Source of the DNA: Nocardioides sp. QY071
Lineage (GTDB): Bacteria > Actinomycetota > Actinomycetes > Propionibacteriales > Nocardioidaceae
Length of the DNA stretch: 64,000 bases
NCBI RefSeq assembly: GCF_029961765.1
Contig: NZ_CP124681.1
Span: 1-64,000 of the forward strand
Direction: 5' to 3'
Shown: piece after piece, positions 21,248 through 30,201 of the stretch
Position numbering within the stretch: the stretch's first letter is position 1
Layout of the letters: each line of letters begins with the position of its first letter
Notes under the pieces: generated by a model
Database searches by the model: none
What the model was told of the DNA's origin: nothing
Seen by the model: only the letters and a program-made list of their open reading frames with translations
Program-made: the position numbers and the translations under genes

Positions 21248-24200
21248 GCGTCAGCGCATCGACCACCGTTCGCGGCGACCTAGTGGCGTTGATCGAGCAG
21301 GAGCTGCTTGGTCCGCGCAGCGGTCCGGAGGAGGAGATCAAGGGGACGCCGCGAGCGGCCTACATGGTCGGCGCGTTGGCGCCGGTCACAGTCGATCCCA
21401 CGCTTGAGGTCACGGTCGTTGACGACGATGGTGCCGATCCGGCAGAGACCGGGCTGGCTGTCGCAGATCTCGATCCGATCGCCAACGGCCAGTCAGGCGT
21501 CCCGGTGCCCACTGATGAGGACCCCGCCGAAGAGGACGAGGAGCGGGATGAAGGTGCGAAGGGCGCGCTGACGCATCCATCCTCGATGGGGCTCCGATTC
21601 CAGGTCCCACGCGACTGCGGCGTCCTCGCGGTCACCGCTTCGTGGGGACGCTATGAGTCGTTCCGTCAGGAGAACGAGGACGGTCGCAAGGTCCAGTTCT
21701 CCCGTCGCATCCCTGTCGAGCGCACCGCCGAGATCGACGTCCGCGACGACGTGGCGCACGCCGTGCTCCCGCCGATCACGCTCGACACTGACGTCACCCT
21801 TCGGGTCGAGCTCTACCCGCGCGTCGACCGCACCATCGTCGAGCTGGCGCTTTCCAACGACCGGACGACCGCCATGGATGCCCCTCCGGGCGATTGGCTC
21901 TTCCAGACGAAGCTGAAGATCGAGGCGAACAGCGGCGAGGCGGTGTTCCTGCCGACCCGCGACGTCCTCGCGAATAGCTACGACGAACTCGACCCTGAGC
22001 GGCAGCGCCTGGATCTGCAGTACCGGCACCGCCTTGAGTTCGCCATTGGGCGTACCGCGTCGGTGACGTGGGCGGAAGGCTTCGACGCCGAGGGTGTCTC
22101 GTTGCGGCGTGCCACCTCGGTCGAGACGACGTGGCTTCCGACGGCGGATGTTCCTCAGACGGTCGCGGGCAGCGCGGGCGAGGCTGAGACCGCGATGCGG
22201 GTGCTCATGGACCTCGAGCCGGACGGCGTCGACGACGCCTTCATGCCGCTCGTCGACGGCTACCGCGAGTGGCTCGACCAGCAGGTCGAACTGGCCGCTC
22301 ACCTGCCGAGCCATCTTCAGGACATCGCGGACGAGGCGATCGGGGAGGCGGGACTCGTGGTGTCTCGGCTTGAAGCCGGGCTCGAACTTCTCAAGACGAA
22401 CACGCAGGCGTTCCAGGCGTTCAAGTTCATGAACCGGACCATGCGCGACCAGCGAATGCGTTCCCAGGTCGCTGCCAAGCGCTCCGAGCGAGCGACCTTG
22501 TCGATCGAGGACGCGGTCACCGAAGTGGAGAGAGTCGGCGACGCCGCCGCGTCGTGGCGGCCGTTCCAGCTCGCGTTCATCCTGTTGCAGTTGCCGGCGC
22601 TCAGCGATCCGACCGACGGCTTCCGCAGTGGTCCGGCCGCCAACGTCGAGCTGTTGTTCTTCCCCACCGGTGGTGGCAAGACCGAGGCGTACCTCGGTCT
22701 CGCGGCCTTCACCTTCGCGATCCGCCGCCTCCAAGGTGTCATCGAGACTGACGACGGACCACTGGACGGTGGTGACGGTGTCGCGGTCCTCATGCGCTAC
22801 ACGCTCCGGCTGCTCACCTCTCAGCAGTTCCAACGTGCCGCTGCGCTCGTCTGCGCAGCGGAGCTGATGCGTCAGGCCGATCCGACCACTTGGGGGGAGC
22901 GGCCGTTCAACATCGGCCTGTGGGTCGGCTCAGCGGTCAGCCCGAAGCGCTACACCGACGCGAAGCAACAGGTCGAGACCGCTCGCCAGGACACCGCCAA
23001 GACGCACGGGCTGACGGTGCTCCAACTTCAGCGCTGCCCATGGTGCGGATCCAAGATCGACCCGAAGCGCGACTTGCACACCGTCGGAGCCACCGAACGG
23101 ATCGAGGTTCGCTGTGGTGACCGCAAGGGACTCTGCCCCTTCTCGCTCGACGGTGACGCAGGGCCGTTGCCCATCACAACCGTCGACGATGAGCTCTACC
23201 GCAACCCGCCGACCTTCCTGCTTGCGACGGTCGACAAGTTCGCTCGCCTCGCGCGCGAGGGTGAAGCCGCCAGCCTCTTCGGCTACGTCTCTGAGCGCTG
23301 CCCTCGCCACGGATATCGGCATCCCGACTCGCGCGGGAGCTGCGCCGGCAAGTCCCACAACCAGAAGAACGAGGGCGGCAGGACCTATCCACCAGTCCAC
23401 GTCGCAAAGGTCGGGCGCCTGCGGCCGCCGGACCTGATCATCCAAGACGAGTTGCACCTGATCACGGGTGCGCTCGGCACGGCCGTGGGCGTTTTCGAGA
23501 ACGCCGTCGACGTCCTGTCCTCTTATGAGCGAGGCAGTGCGACTGTGCGTCCGCTGGTGGTCGCGTCGACTGCGACGGTGCGGAACGCCCTCAACCAGGT
23601 GACGGCCCTCTATGGACGTGGGGTTGCAGTTTTCCCACCTCAGGTGCTCGATGTGCGCGACACCTTCTTCTCGAAGGAGATGCAGGTATCGGAGGACGAT
23701 CCGGGGCGTAAGTACCTCGGGGTGTGTGCTCACGGCATTAGGCTCACGCTTGCGGAGATTCGGATGTCCGAGGTCCTGCTGCTGGCTGGTCAGAAGCTCC
23801 TCGATGACTACGGCGACGCGGCGGATCCGTACATGACGACCGTCGGTTACTTCTCCGCGACGAGGGAGTTGGCCGGTATGCGCCGCTACCTCGATGACGA
23901 TGTGACCACCCGCGTCGCGGGCAATACCGAGCCGTTCCCTCGCCGCACCACCGATTGGATTCGGCTGTCAATCGGGGAACTCACCGCCCGGATCTCGGCT
24001 GAGGAGATCGCCAAGACGCTCGACCAGCTCGCTGTCCCGTTCGGCGACCGCTGGACCACCCGGGGGAAGGCCGCCTACGGCAAGGCGTATCAGGCGGCGG
24101 TCGAGGCCAAGCAGCCACCACCGAAGTCGCCGCCGCGCCCGTATGACGTGGTGCTCGCGACGTCGATGCTCCAGGTGGGTGTCGATGTTCCCCGGCTTGG

Positions 24201-24897
24201 CCTGATGCTGGTCGTGGGTCAACCGAAGAACACCGCCGAGTACATCCAGGCGTCTTCCCGCGTCGGCCGCGATGCCCGCAAGCCTGGCCTCGTCGTGTCG
24301 CTTGCGAACTGGTCGCGTCCTCGCGACATGTCCCACTTCGAGTCGTTCCGGCACTACCACGAGACGTTCTACGCCCAGGTCGAGGCTCTGAGTGTCACGC
24401 CCTTCTCGGACACCGCCATGGAGCGCGGGTTGATGGGGATGCTGGTCAGCGCGATCAGGGTCGTAGACGAAGGTCAGCCCGCGTCGCTGTCACCTGCCGA
24501 TGGTGCCGGGGGGGTCCTCAGCAAGCTGCCTGCAGCCCAGAAACTCATCGACCGGTTGATCGCACGGGCAGCGCCCGCGGCACCGGATTCACAGACGCTT
24601 GAGCGGATGCGCCAGAAGCTGCTCCAACGCGTCGACCGGTGGTACGACAAGGCCAAGGAGTACGGCGGCGCGCTCGTCTACGAGCGTCCGCGCAAGGGTC
24701 AGGTCGAGTGGCCGTTGCTGATCAGTCCCGAGACGACCGTGCCAACTCCGGCCGATCGGGTGTTCGTCGTCGCCAACTCCATGCGGGAGGTGCAGCCGGA
24801 GTTCAACCTCTTGGTCAGCCCAGCCCCGGCCAACCTCGCGTTCAAGGAGCCGGCCTCGGCTCCAGGATGGGAATTCCCGAAGGGAGACGACGAGTGA
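21244..24897 (+). CDS. drmA: DISARM helicase DrmA
   Basis: A 1217-residue helicase-domain protein, core of all DISARM systems. Walker A is FFPTGGGKTEAYLG (K479), the DExH box is DELH at 735-738, and motifs V/VI read LATSMLQVGVDVPR and QASSRVGRDARKPG. CPWCGSKI near residue 600 suggests a small zinc-binding insert between motifs I and II. DrmA works with DrmB; in characterised systems the DrmAB complex is an ATPase that engages unmodified invading DNA. Translation is coupled to drmMI and drmB by 4-bp overlaps. Confidence 0.92.
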   Translation: MSVSASTTVRGDLVALIEQELLGPRSGPEEEIKGTPRAAYMVGALAPVTVDPTLEVTVVDDDGADPAETGLAVADLDPIANGQSGVPVPTDEDPAEEDEERDEGAKGALTHPSSMGLRFQVPRDCGVLAVTASWGRYESFRQENEDGRKVQFSRRIPVERTAEIDVRDDVAHAVLPPITLDTDVTLRVELYPRVDRTIVELALSNDRTTAMDAPPGDWLFQTKLKIEANSGEAVFLPTRDVLANSYDELDPERQRLDLQYRHRLEFAIGRTASVTWAEGFDAEGVSLRRATSVETTWLPTADVPQTVAGSAGEAETAMRVLMDLEPDGVDDAFMPLVDGYREWLDQQVELAAHLPSHLQDIADEAIGEAGLVVSRLEAGLELLKTNTQAFQAFKFMNRTMRDQRMRSQVAAKRSERATLSIEDAVTEVERVGDAAASWRPFQLAFILLQLPALSDPTDGFRSGPAANVELLFFPTGGGKTEAYLGLAAFTFAIRRLQGVIETDDGPLDGGDGVAVLMRYTLRLLTSQQFQRAAALVCAAELMRQADPTTWGERPFNIGLWVGSAVSPKRYTDAKQQVETARQDTAKTHGLTVLQLQRCPWCGSKIDPKRDLHTVGATERIEVRCGDRKGLCPFSLDGDAGPLPITTVDDELYRNPPTFLLATVDKFARLAREGEAASLFGYVSERCPRHGYRHPDSRGSCAGKSHNQKNEGGRTYPPVHVAKVGRLRPPDLIIQDELHLITGALGTAVGVFENAVDVLSSYERGSATVRPLVVASTATVRNALNQVTALYGRGVAVFPPQVLDVRDTFFSKEMQVSEDDPGRKYLGVCAHGIRLTLAEIRMSEVLLLAGQKLLDDYGDAADPYMTTVGYFSATRELAGMRRYLDDDVTTRVAGNTEPFPRRTTDWIRLSIGELTARISAEEIAKTLDQLAVPFGDRWTTRGKAAYGKAYQAAVEAKQPPPKSPPRPYDVVLATSMLQVGVDVPRLGLMLVVGQPKNTAEYIQASSRVGRDARKPGLVVSLANWSRPRDMSHFESFRHYHETFYAQVEALSVTPFSDTAMERGLMGMLVSAIRVVDEGQPASLSPADGAGGVLSKLPAAQKLIDRLIARAAPAAPDSQTLERMRQKLLQRVDRWYDKAKEYGGALVYERPRKGQVEWPLLISPETTVPTPADRVFVVANSMREVQPEFNLLVSPAPANLAFKEPASAPGWEFPKGDDE

Positions 24898-26978
24898 GCG
24901 AGGCATCCCTCGAAGCTGGCGCCGCCGAGCCGGGCCTTGCGCCGGTGACGATCGGCCTCGCCGAGCTCGATCCGATCGCCGACGTCGAAGCCAAGGTCAG
25001 CAAGAACCGGAGCAAGGTCGGTTCTGTCCGGCCGTCGGCGCTGCTCTACACGTCGGGTGTCGGTGCCACTGTCGACCTGCCCCACCTGTCCGTGATGCCC
25101 CATGGGCTGGATGCCTGGCAGCGTTACTACGACCGCCGTCCCGGCGGTGCGGACGTGATCGTCGAGCCCCGCCTCCTCGACCTGGTCCAGGCATACCTCG
25201 GCGACCAGGTGACCCAGTTGCGCAAGGCGCCCTGGGCGTCCGAGGCGCCCGGTGGCTTCGGTGAGGAGGCGATCGACCTTGGAATCCCGGCCCGCATCTT
25301 CCCCCAGTGGCTTCGCTGCACCGGGTGCAACCTGCTCGCGCCCGTCAGCCACCCGATCTTCGAGTTCAAGAACGTCCTGAAGTACCGGCCCGATCAGGCG
25401 ATGTTCGTCCACAAGGACTGCAAGGGATGGAGCCCCGGCACAGGAAAGGCGAAGGCACGGAAGGGCCGAGAGCAGGCCGCGGTGCCTGCCCGCTACCTCA
25501 TCTCGTGTGTCAACGGGCACCTAGACGAGTTCCCGTACGCCGCCTGGGTCCACCGTGGCCGCTCATGCCCGAACGCCAAGGTCCCGCAACTCCGGATGCG
25601 CGAGTGGAAGAGCAACCTCGGCCCGGATGTTCAGATCATCTGTCTGTCTTGCGAAGCTCGCCGAGGGATGCTGGAAGCCACCGGTCCGAAGGCAGCCGAC
25701 AAGCTGCCGCAGTGCCGCGGACGGCATCCGCACCTGGACGCCTTCTACCCATGCGACCAGCCGGGCAAGCTGATGATGCTCGGTGCCGCCAACCAGTGGT
25801 TTGCCTCAACAGTCGGTCTTCTGGCGCTTCCCCGCGAGGAGGTGGCCACCGTGACCGATCTGCTGCCGGTCCTCCAGGCGCTCCCGCTCGAGGTCCTCGC
25901 CTCGGCAACCGCCAAGGACGCGCTCGCCGGATTCCGCGGGTGGGCCGCCAGCGTCACGCAGAGCGACCTGTTCGGGAACGCCACCGACGACGTCCTGTGG
26001 GAAGCGGTTCAGGCGCTCAAGGGCGTCGGGACGCCCCCGCCGTCGGCCGCGGTGAGCACCGACCCGACCGACATCTTGATTCCCGAATGGCTGGTCCTCA
26101 CCGATGAGGAGAAGTACACAAAGCACTCCGGGTCCGCGGACTTCCGTGCCGTCCGCCGAAAGGTCCCGCAGACCTTGAAACCGATCGTCCGCGAGGTGGT
26201 TGCCGTCGAGAAGCTCAAGAAGGTCAATGCCTTCCTCGGCTTCACCCGCATCGATGCCCTCGACCGCATCGATGACAGCAAGAGCCGGGTCGCGCCTCTG
26301 ACCCGCGACGGCCGGCCGACTTGGGTCCCGGCCACGGAGGACCGTGGCGAAGGGTTCTTCCTGCAGTTCGACGAGGGGGCCGTATCCGTCTGGGAGGAGA
26401 GGATCCTCAAACTCGACCTCTGGGAGACCTACCGACGTGCACACGAACTCAACTTCAGACGACGGACGAGCAAGACCGCTGACAGCAACATCGATCCCGA
26501 CAGCCGATTCCCAGCGCCGCGGTACTGGGCCCTCCACACTCTGTCCCACCTGCTGATCCGCGAGGCCGCCATGTCGAGTGGCTACGGATCGGCCAGCCTC
26601 ACCGAACGGATCTACGCGTGGCGTGGCGATGGTGAACGGCCACCCGCGGCGGGATTGCTCATCACCACGACCGCGTCCGACAGCGAAGGAACCCTGGGTG
26701 GGCTGGTCGACCTGTCGCGGCCAGAGAGGCTCGGCCCGCTCGTCCACGAGGCGGTCCGGCGAGGCGGACGCTGCTCCAGTGACCCGGTCTGCTCCCACCG
26801 CCGCCCCAGAGGCAAGGAGGACTTCCTTCACGGCGCGGCCTGCCACTTCTGCCTGTTCGTCAGTGAGACCAGTTGCGAGCGGACCAACCGCTTTCTGGAC
26901 CGCCGTCTGCTCCTCGACCTGATGGTCGATCCGGACATCGCGACGCCGGGACTGCTGCGGCCGATCCTCGGAGCCTGA
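24894..26978 (+). CDS. drmB: DISARM DUF1998 protein DrmB
   Basis: A 694-residue partner of DrmA with the DUF1998 domain in its C-terminal part. Paired cysteines occur at CTGC (about 142-145), CLSC (250-253) and a C-terminal cluster (about 626-665, including CSSDPVC and CHFC), likely zinc sites. The segment WALHTLSHLLIREAAMSSGYGSASL (split here as WALHTLSHLLIRE and AAMSSGYG) is typical of DUF1998. GTG 24894 overlaps the drmA stop by 4 bp and gives a protein of the expected length; an upstream frame extension is not family-like. Confidence 0.9.
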   Translation: MSEASLEAGAAEPGLAPVTIGLAELDPIADVEAKVSKNRSKVGSVRPSALLYTSGVGATVDLPHLSVMPHGLDAWQRYYDRRPGGADVIVEPRLLDLVQAYLGDQVTQLRKAPWASEAPGGFGEEAIDLGIPARIFPQWLRCTGCNLLAPVSHPIFEFKNVLKYRPDQAMFVHKDCKGWSPGTGKAKARKGREQAAVPARYLISCVNGHLDEFPYAAWVHRGRSCPNAKVPQLRMREWKSNLGPDVQIICLSCEARRGMLEATGPKAADKLPQCRGRHPHLDAFYPCDQPGKLMMLGAANQWFASTVGLLALPREEVATVTDLLPVLQALPLEVLASATAKDALAGFRGWAASVTQSDLFGNATDDVLWEAVQALKGVGTPPPSAAVSTDPTDILIPEWLVLTDEEKYTKHSGSADFRAVRRKVPQTLKPIVREVVAVEKLKKVNAFLGFTRIDALDRIDDSKSRVAPLTRDGRPTWVPATEDRGEGFFLQFDEGAVSVWEERILKLDLWETYRRAHELNFRRRTSKTADSNIDPDSRFPAPRYWALHTLSHLLIREAAMSSGYGSASLTERIYAWRGDGERPPAAGLLITTTASDSEGTLGGLVDLSRPERLGPLVHEAVRRGGRCSSDPVCSHRRPRGKEDFLHGAACHFCLFVSETSCERTNRFLDRRLLLDLMVDPDIATPGLLRPILGA

Positions 26979-26981
26979 ACC

Positions 26982-27686
26982 ATGACGCCCGTCGCCCGAC
27001 TGGGCGAGCTGCTTGCGCCCGCGGAGGCGGGCGCGATTGCCGCCGCCCTACGGCAACAACGGCTCCCACACCTGGCGGCTCAGCGGGCCTTCGCGGTCAA
27101 CCGAGCTGAGGTCAGGTCGCTGCTCGGGGCTCTGGTCAAGGAAGCAGGGAGCGCCGAGCTAGCAGCCGCGGTCCTCGACGGAATCGCCGCCGTTCCCCGG
27201 AGACCAGGGCCTGAGCCTGTGTGGACGGCTCCGACCGTGTCGGGGCTCGGCGGACGCACGACGCTCGCTGTGGCCGACTTGATCAATAGGGCGACCGCGA
27301 CCGTGTACGCGGCGACTTACTCGGCCAGCACCGGATCGGACTATGTCCAGGCGTTGGCGCACGCCATCGATCGCGGGGTTGCGGTCACCGTCATTGTCGA
27401 CCGTGGGATGCAAGAGAAGAACGGCGGTGCCGTTCCCAAAGCACTCGTCGGCGCGAGGGTGTGGGCCTATGCGCCCGAGGCGGTGGGGGAGTACGTACCT
27501 CTTCAGCATGCAAAGCTCGTCGTGGTCGACCGAACGGCTGCGCTCGTCACCAGCGCCAACTTCTCCAACGCGGCGGCCAAGCTCAACCTCGAGTGCGGAC
27601 TGCTCAGCCACGACGTGGATGTCGCCGAGGCCCTCGTGCAACAGTTGGAGACGCTGCATGATCACGGCGCGCTCGTTGACTACTGA
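26982..27686 (+). CDS. drmC: DISARM phospholipase D-like protein DrmC
   Basis: A 234-residue protein with one HKD motif, HAKLVVVD (H176, K178, D183), followed by TSANFSNAA, as in phospholipase D-fold nucleases. In DISARM the PLD protein DrmC is part of the conserved core, although some systems defend without it. It starts 3 bp after drmB. With a single HKD half-site it would need to dimerise to form an active site. A lipid-acting enzyme is unlikely given the size and context. Confidence 0.88.
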   Translation: MTPVARLGELLAPAEAGAIAAALRQQRLPHLAAQRAFAVNRAEVRSLLGALVKEAGSAELAAAVLDGIAAVPRRPGPEPVWTAPTVSGLGGRTTLAVADLINRATATVYAATYSASTGSDYVQALAHAIDRGVAVTVIVDRGMQEKNGGAVPKALVGARVWAYAPEAVGEYVPLQHAKLVVVDRTAALVTSANFSNAAAKLNLECGLLSHDVDVAEALVQQLETLHDHGALVDY

Positions 27687-27713
27687 CGACCCGCATGCCG
27701 AAGGGGTTGACCT

Positions 27714-28862
27714 ATGCTCGAGGATGTAGGGATGCGTTCAGTGGGCCTATTCGCCGGTATCGGCGGCTTCGAACTCGGCCTACAGCGTGCTGGCATCACT
27801 CCCGAATTGCTCTGCGAGTACTGGGAGCCCGCCTCAGATGTCCTGAAGAAGCGATTCGACACCGATGTCGTTGGTGACATCTGCGAGCTTCGATCGATTC
27901 CGAAGGTCGACGTCGTCACCGCGGGCTTTCCCTGCACTGACCTGAGCCAGGTTGGACGAACGGCCGGGATCGACGGATCCGAGTCTGGACTCGTGCGAGA
28001 GGCGTTCAGACTGATCGACGGGACGACACCGCATTGGGTGGTGCTCGAGAACGTGCCCAACATGCTCAGCCTCGGCAAAGGGGCTGCAATGGCCGCCATC
28101 ACCGACTGGTTCGGGCAGCGAGGGTGGAACTGGGCCTACCGCACCGTCGACTCCCAGCACTTCGGGCTCCGTCAGCGCCGACGACGCGTCTTCCTGGTGG
28201 CGTCACGCTTCGACGACCCTCGGGGGGTGCTGTTCGGCGACGAGGCTGGGGAGCCGACCATGCGCTCGACCCACTCGGCGTACGGCTTCTACTGGACAGA
28301 AGGCAACCGCGGAGTGGGCTGGGGCGACGGTGTCACCCCGACGCTCAAGGGCGGCTCGAAGATCGGCATCGCGTCACCGCCTGGGGTATGGAGGCCCGGG
28401 GCCGATGCTGGCCAAGCCATCGCGCGACCGAGCATCCGTGCCGGTGAGCGGCTTCAAGGTTTCCGCGCCGGCTGGACTGATCTCGGCGCCAGGGACGGAG
28501 TCCGCTGGAAGATGGTGGGCAACGCTGTTTCGGTGCCGGTGGCGGCCTGGATCGGTCGAGGGATCGTTGAGCCGCGACCGCTCGTCGACGTCCCGCGGCG
28601 TCCGTTGGACGTCGGGCGACGCTGGCCCGGCGCAGCGAGTTCGGTTGGCGGAGTATCGGAGGAATGGGCACTCTCGGAACGCCCACTCGCTGCCCGGCAC
28701 CGCCAGACGCTCGCAGCACTCCTCGGCGAGCACGGGGCGGACCCCCTCAGCCTCACCGCGACCCGGGGCTTCACGAGCCGGTTGGTCGCCAGCAACTTGC
28801 GCCGGCGTCCGGGCTTCGTCGAGGAACTCCGCACTCACATCGAGCACATGTCGAGCGTCTGA
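27714..28862 (+). CDS. drmMII: C5-cytosine DNA methyltransferase, DISARM class 2 type (DrmMII)
   Basis: A 382-residue 5-methylcytosine methyltransferase. Motif I is GLFAGIGGFELG (residues 11-22), motif IV GFPCTDLSQ with catalytic Cys74, motif VI VVLENVPN, motif VIII QRRRRVFLV and the late motif GNAVSVPVA. A charged C-terminal extension of about 90 residues follows. Cytosine methyltransferases mark class 2 DISARM, so finding one behind a complete class 1 set is unusual. AAGGGG lies about 8 nt before ATG 27714; ATG 27732 is an alternative start. Its TGA overlaps the vsr ATG. Confidence 0.88.
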   Translation: MLEDVGMRSVGLFAGIGGFELGLQRAGITPELLCEYWEPASDVLKKRFDTDVVGDICELRSIPKVDVVTAGFPCTDLSQVGRTAGIDGSESGLVREAFRLIDGTTPHWVVLENVPNMLSLGKGAAMAAITDWFGQRGWNWAYRTVDSQHFGLRQRRRRVFLVASRFDDPRGVLFGDEAGEPTMRSTHSAYGFYWTEGNRGVGWGDGVTPTLKGGSKIGIASPPGVWRPGADAGQAIARPSIRAGERLQGFRAGWTDLGARDGVRWKMVGNAVSVPVAAWIGRGIVEPRPLVDVPRRPLDVGRRWPGAASSVGGVSEEWALSERPLAARHRQTLAALLGEHGADPLSLTATRGFTSRLVASNLRRRPGFVEELRTHIEHMSSV

Positions 28863-29281
28863 TGCCCGAACCGCTCGACGATGTCGTACGCCTCCGGATG
28901 AAACGCCAGGCGAGGCGCGATACCTCGGTCGAGCTCGAGATCAGGCGACGACTGCATGCTCTGGGATACCGCTACCGCGTCGACCACCGCCTCGAGCCCA
29001 GCTTGCGCTGCCGGGGCGACATCGTTTTCACCCGTCGCCGCGTTGTCGTGTTCGTCGACGGTTGCTTCTGGCACGGGTGCCCGGACCACGCAACAGCACC
29101 GAAGAACAACGCCGAGTGGTGGAGGCAGAAGCTCGCGGCCAACTTCAAACGGGATGAACGGAACCGTCAGGCGTTGGAAGGTCTTGGCTGGACCGTCATC
29201 GGGGTGTGGGAACATGAGGATCCTGGCTCGGTCACCGCGCGGATCGTCGACGTTCTCGGAGTGGCGCGGACGGGTGGCTGA
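28862..29281 (+). CDS. vsr: Very short patch repair endonuclease Vsr
   Basis: Vsr nicks DNA 5' of the T in T:G mismatches that arise when 5-methylcytosine is deaminated. The 139-residue protein has the expected length. Family features are TSVELEIRRRLHALGYRYRV, catalytic Asp53 in RGDIVF, FVDGCFWHGCPDH with His71 and His76 at the spacing of the E. coli pair, NNAEWWRQKLAAN and GWTVIGVWEHE. The ATG shares a base with the stop of the cytosine methyltransferase, so the mutagenic enzyme and its repair partner are made together. Confidence 0.93.
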   Translation: MPEPLDDVVRLRMKRQARRDTSVELEIRRRLHALGYRYRVDHRLEPSLRCRGDIVFTRRRVVVFVDGCFWHGCPDHATAPKNNAEWWRQKLAANFKRDERNRQALEGLGWTVIGVWEHEDPGSVTARIVDVLGVARTGG

Positions 29282-29300
29282 TGGCTCGCCCGAAGTGCCG

Positions 29301-29626
29301 TCACCCCGCAGCCAGGAACGACGCGTAGCGCTCCTCGAGGCGATCCTTGCTTGGACGAGCGGCTCGGGTGCGAGGCACGACCGCGAGCAAAGTGTCGTGC
29401 ACGCTTTGGATACCGCCCGTCAACATCCACCCGTCGATCTCCTCCAAGATGTCCTGGCGAACATGCAGCGTCAGGTCCGGGCGGATGCCGAGAATTGAGC
29501 TGTCGAACGCCGCGTGGTGGATCTTGCACAGGCTGAGTCCGTTGGGACGACCGGCTCACTGTGCGGTTGGCCGTCCGCGACGATGTGCGCGGTATCGAGC
29601 AGCTCCGTGTGGCGGCTCGTCGTCGA
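29301..29626 (-). pseudogene. Broken HNH endonuclease gene, C-terminal remnant
   Basis: Read on the minus strand from about 29626, one frame gives TELLDTAHIVADGQP and then EPVVP. Losing one base there shifts to the frame NGLSLCKIHHAAFDSSILG, then IRPDLTLHVRQDILEE, ending KDRLEERYASFLAAG at a stop at 29301-29303. This is the C-terminal half of a putative HNH restriction endonuclease family whose core is the DTAHI...NGLxLCKxHHAAFD pattern. The N-terminal half is missing and a -1 frameshift interrupts the rest, near 29555. The remnant abuts and partly overlaps the end of the UPF0158 gene, which marks a deletion junction. Confidence 0.75.
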
Positions 29627-30041
29627 TGAGCCCCTCGTCGGCCGGCCAGCGCACAGCCCTGGCCTTGGCGCGGCCGTCGCTGAAGGCGCGCCAGGCGGAG
29701 ACCAGGTCGGGATGACGTTGGTGAAGCTCGTTCCTGAACCGCCGGAACGCGCCCTTGCCCTGCAGCGTTCGCCGCAGGCGTTCGCCAGCCCTGCGATCGC
29801 TGATCCCCTCGGCGAAGTCGACCATGTCCTGGTACCAAACGTACGACGGCAGCGGGTCGATGAGGACCAGATGATCCAGCCCCTCGAGGTCCACAGCGTT
29901 CTGGCCGTCGATGCCAGTGTCGCTGGTCCAGAACGCGAGCTCCCCGGTCAGCGGGTCGATCAGCCACCGATGCTCGTATTCGGTCTGGTCTGCCAGGGCC
30001 GTCGCGAGCTCCTCGAGATCGACGGCGGTCAGGTCGAGCAT
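29556..30041 (-). CDS. UPF0158 family protein with altered C-terminus
   Basis: A 161-residue protein. The first about 135 residues match UPF0158: an N-terminal DLTAVDLEELATALAD, RWLIDPLTGEL, YVWYQDMVDFAEGI, GKGAFRRFRNEL and the family's usual end RWPADEGLIDDE. The last about 20 residues (PPHGAARYRAHRRGRPTAQ) are the HNH remnant read in another frame, so the natural stop was lost in a fusion. Function of the family is unknown. TACGCT six bases before the ATG suggests a leaderless promoter. The 160 bp upstream to 30201 hold nothing I recognise. Confidence 0.75.
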   Translation of the reverse strand: MLDLTAVDLEELATALADQTEYEHRWLIDPLTGELAFWTSDTGIDGQNAVDLEGLDHLVLIDPLPSYVWYQDMVDFAEGISDRRAGERLRRTLQGKGAFRRFRNELHQRHPDLVSAWRAFSDGRAKARAVRWPADEGLIDDEPPHGAARYRAHRRGRPTAQ

Positions 30042-30201
30042 CCCGTCAGCGTATGCCCGACGCAGACCTTACCCGCAGGGGCGATCTGAGCATTGCCCCA
30101 TAGGCGGCGATAGAACCCGTCAGTCCCGAGGTCATCGTCGTACGGGCGGTCGCTGTTCTCAGTGCGGTAGAGGGTGCGGAAGGACAGGGATCGGCTGACG
30201 G

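Noticed and set aside
26982..27686. Cardiolipin synthase or lipid phospholipase D
   Set aside because: Only one HKD motif, no membrane segments, and a fixed place in the DISARM operon.
13083..30200. Integrative element using tRNA-Ala as attachment site
   Set aside because: I found no integrase gene and no second copy of the tRNA 3' end near the right border of the defence locus, so integration at the tRNA cannot be shown.
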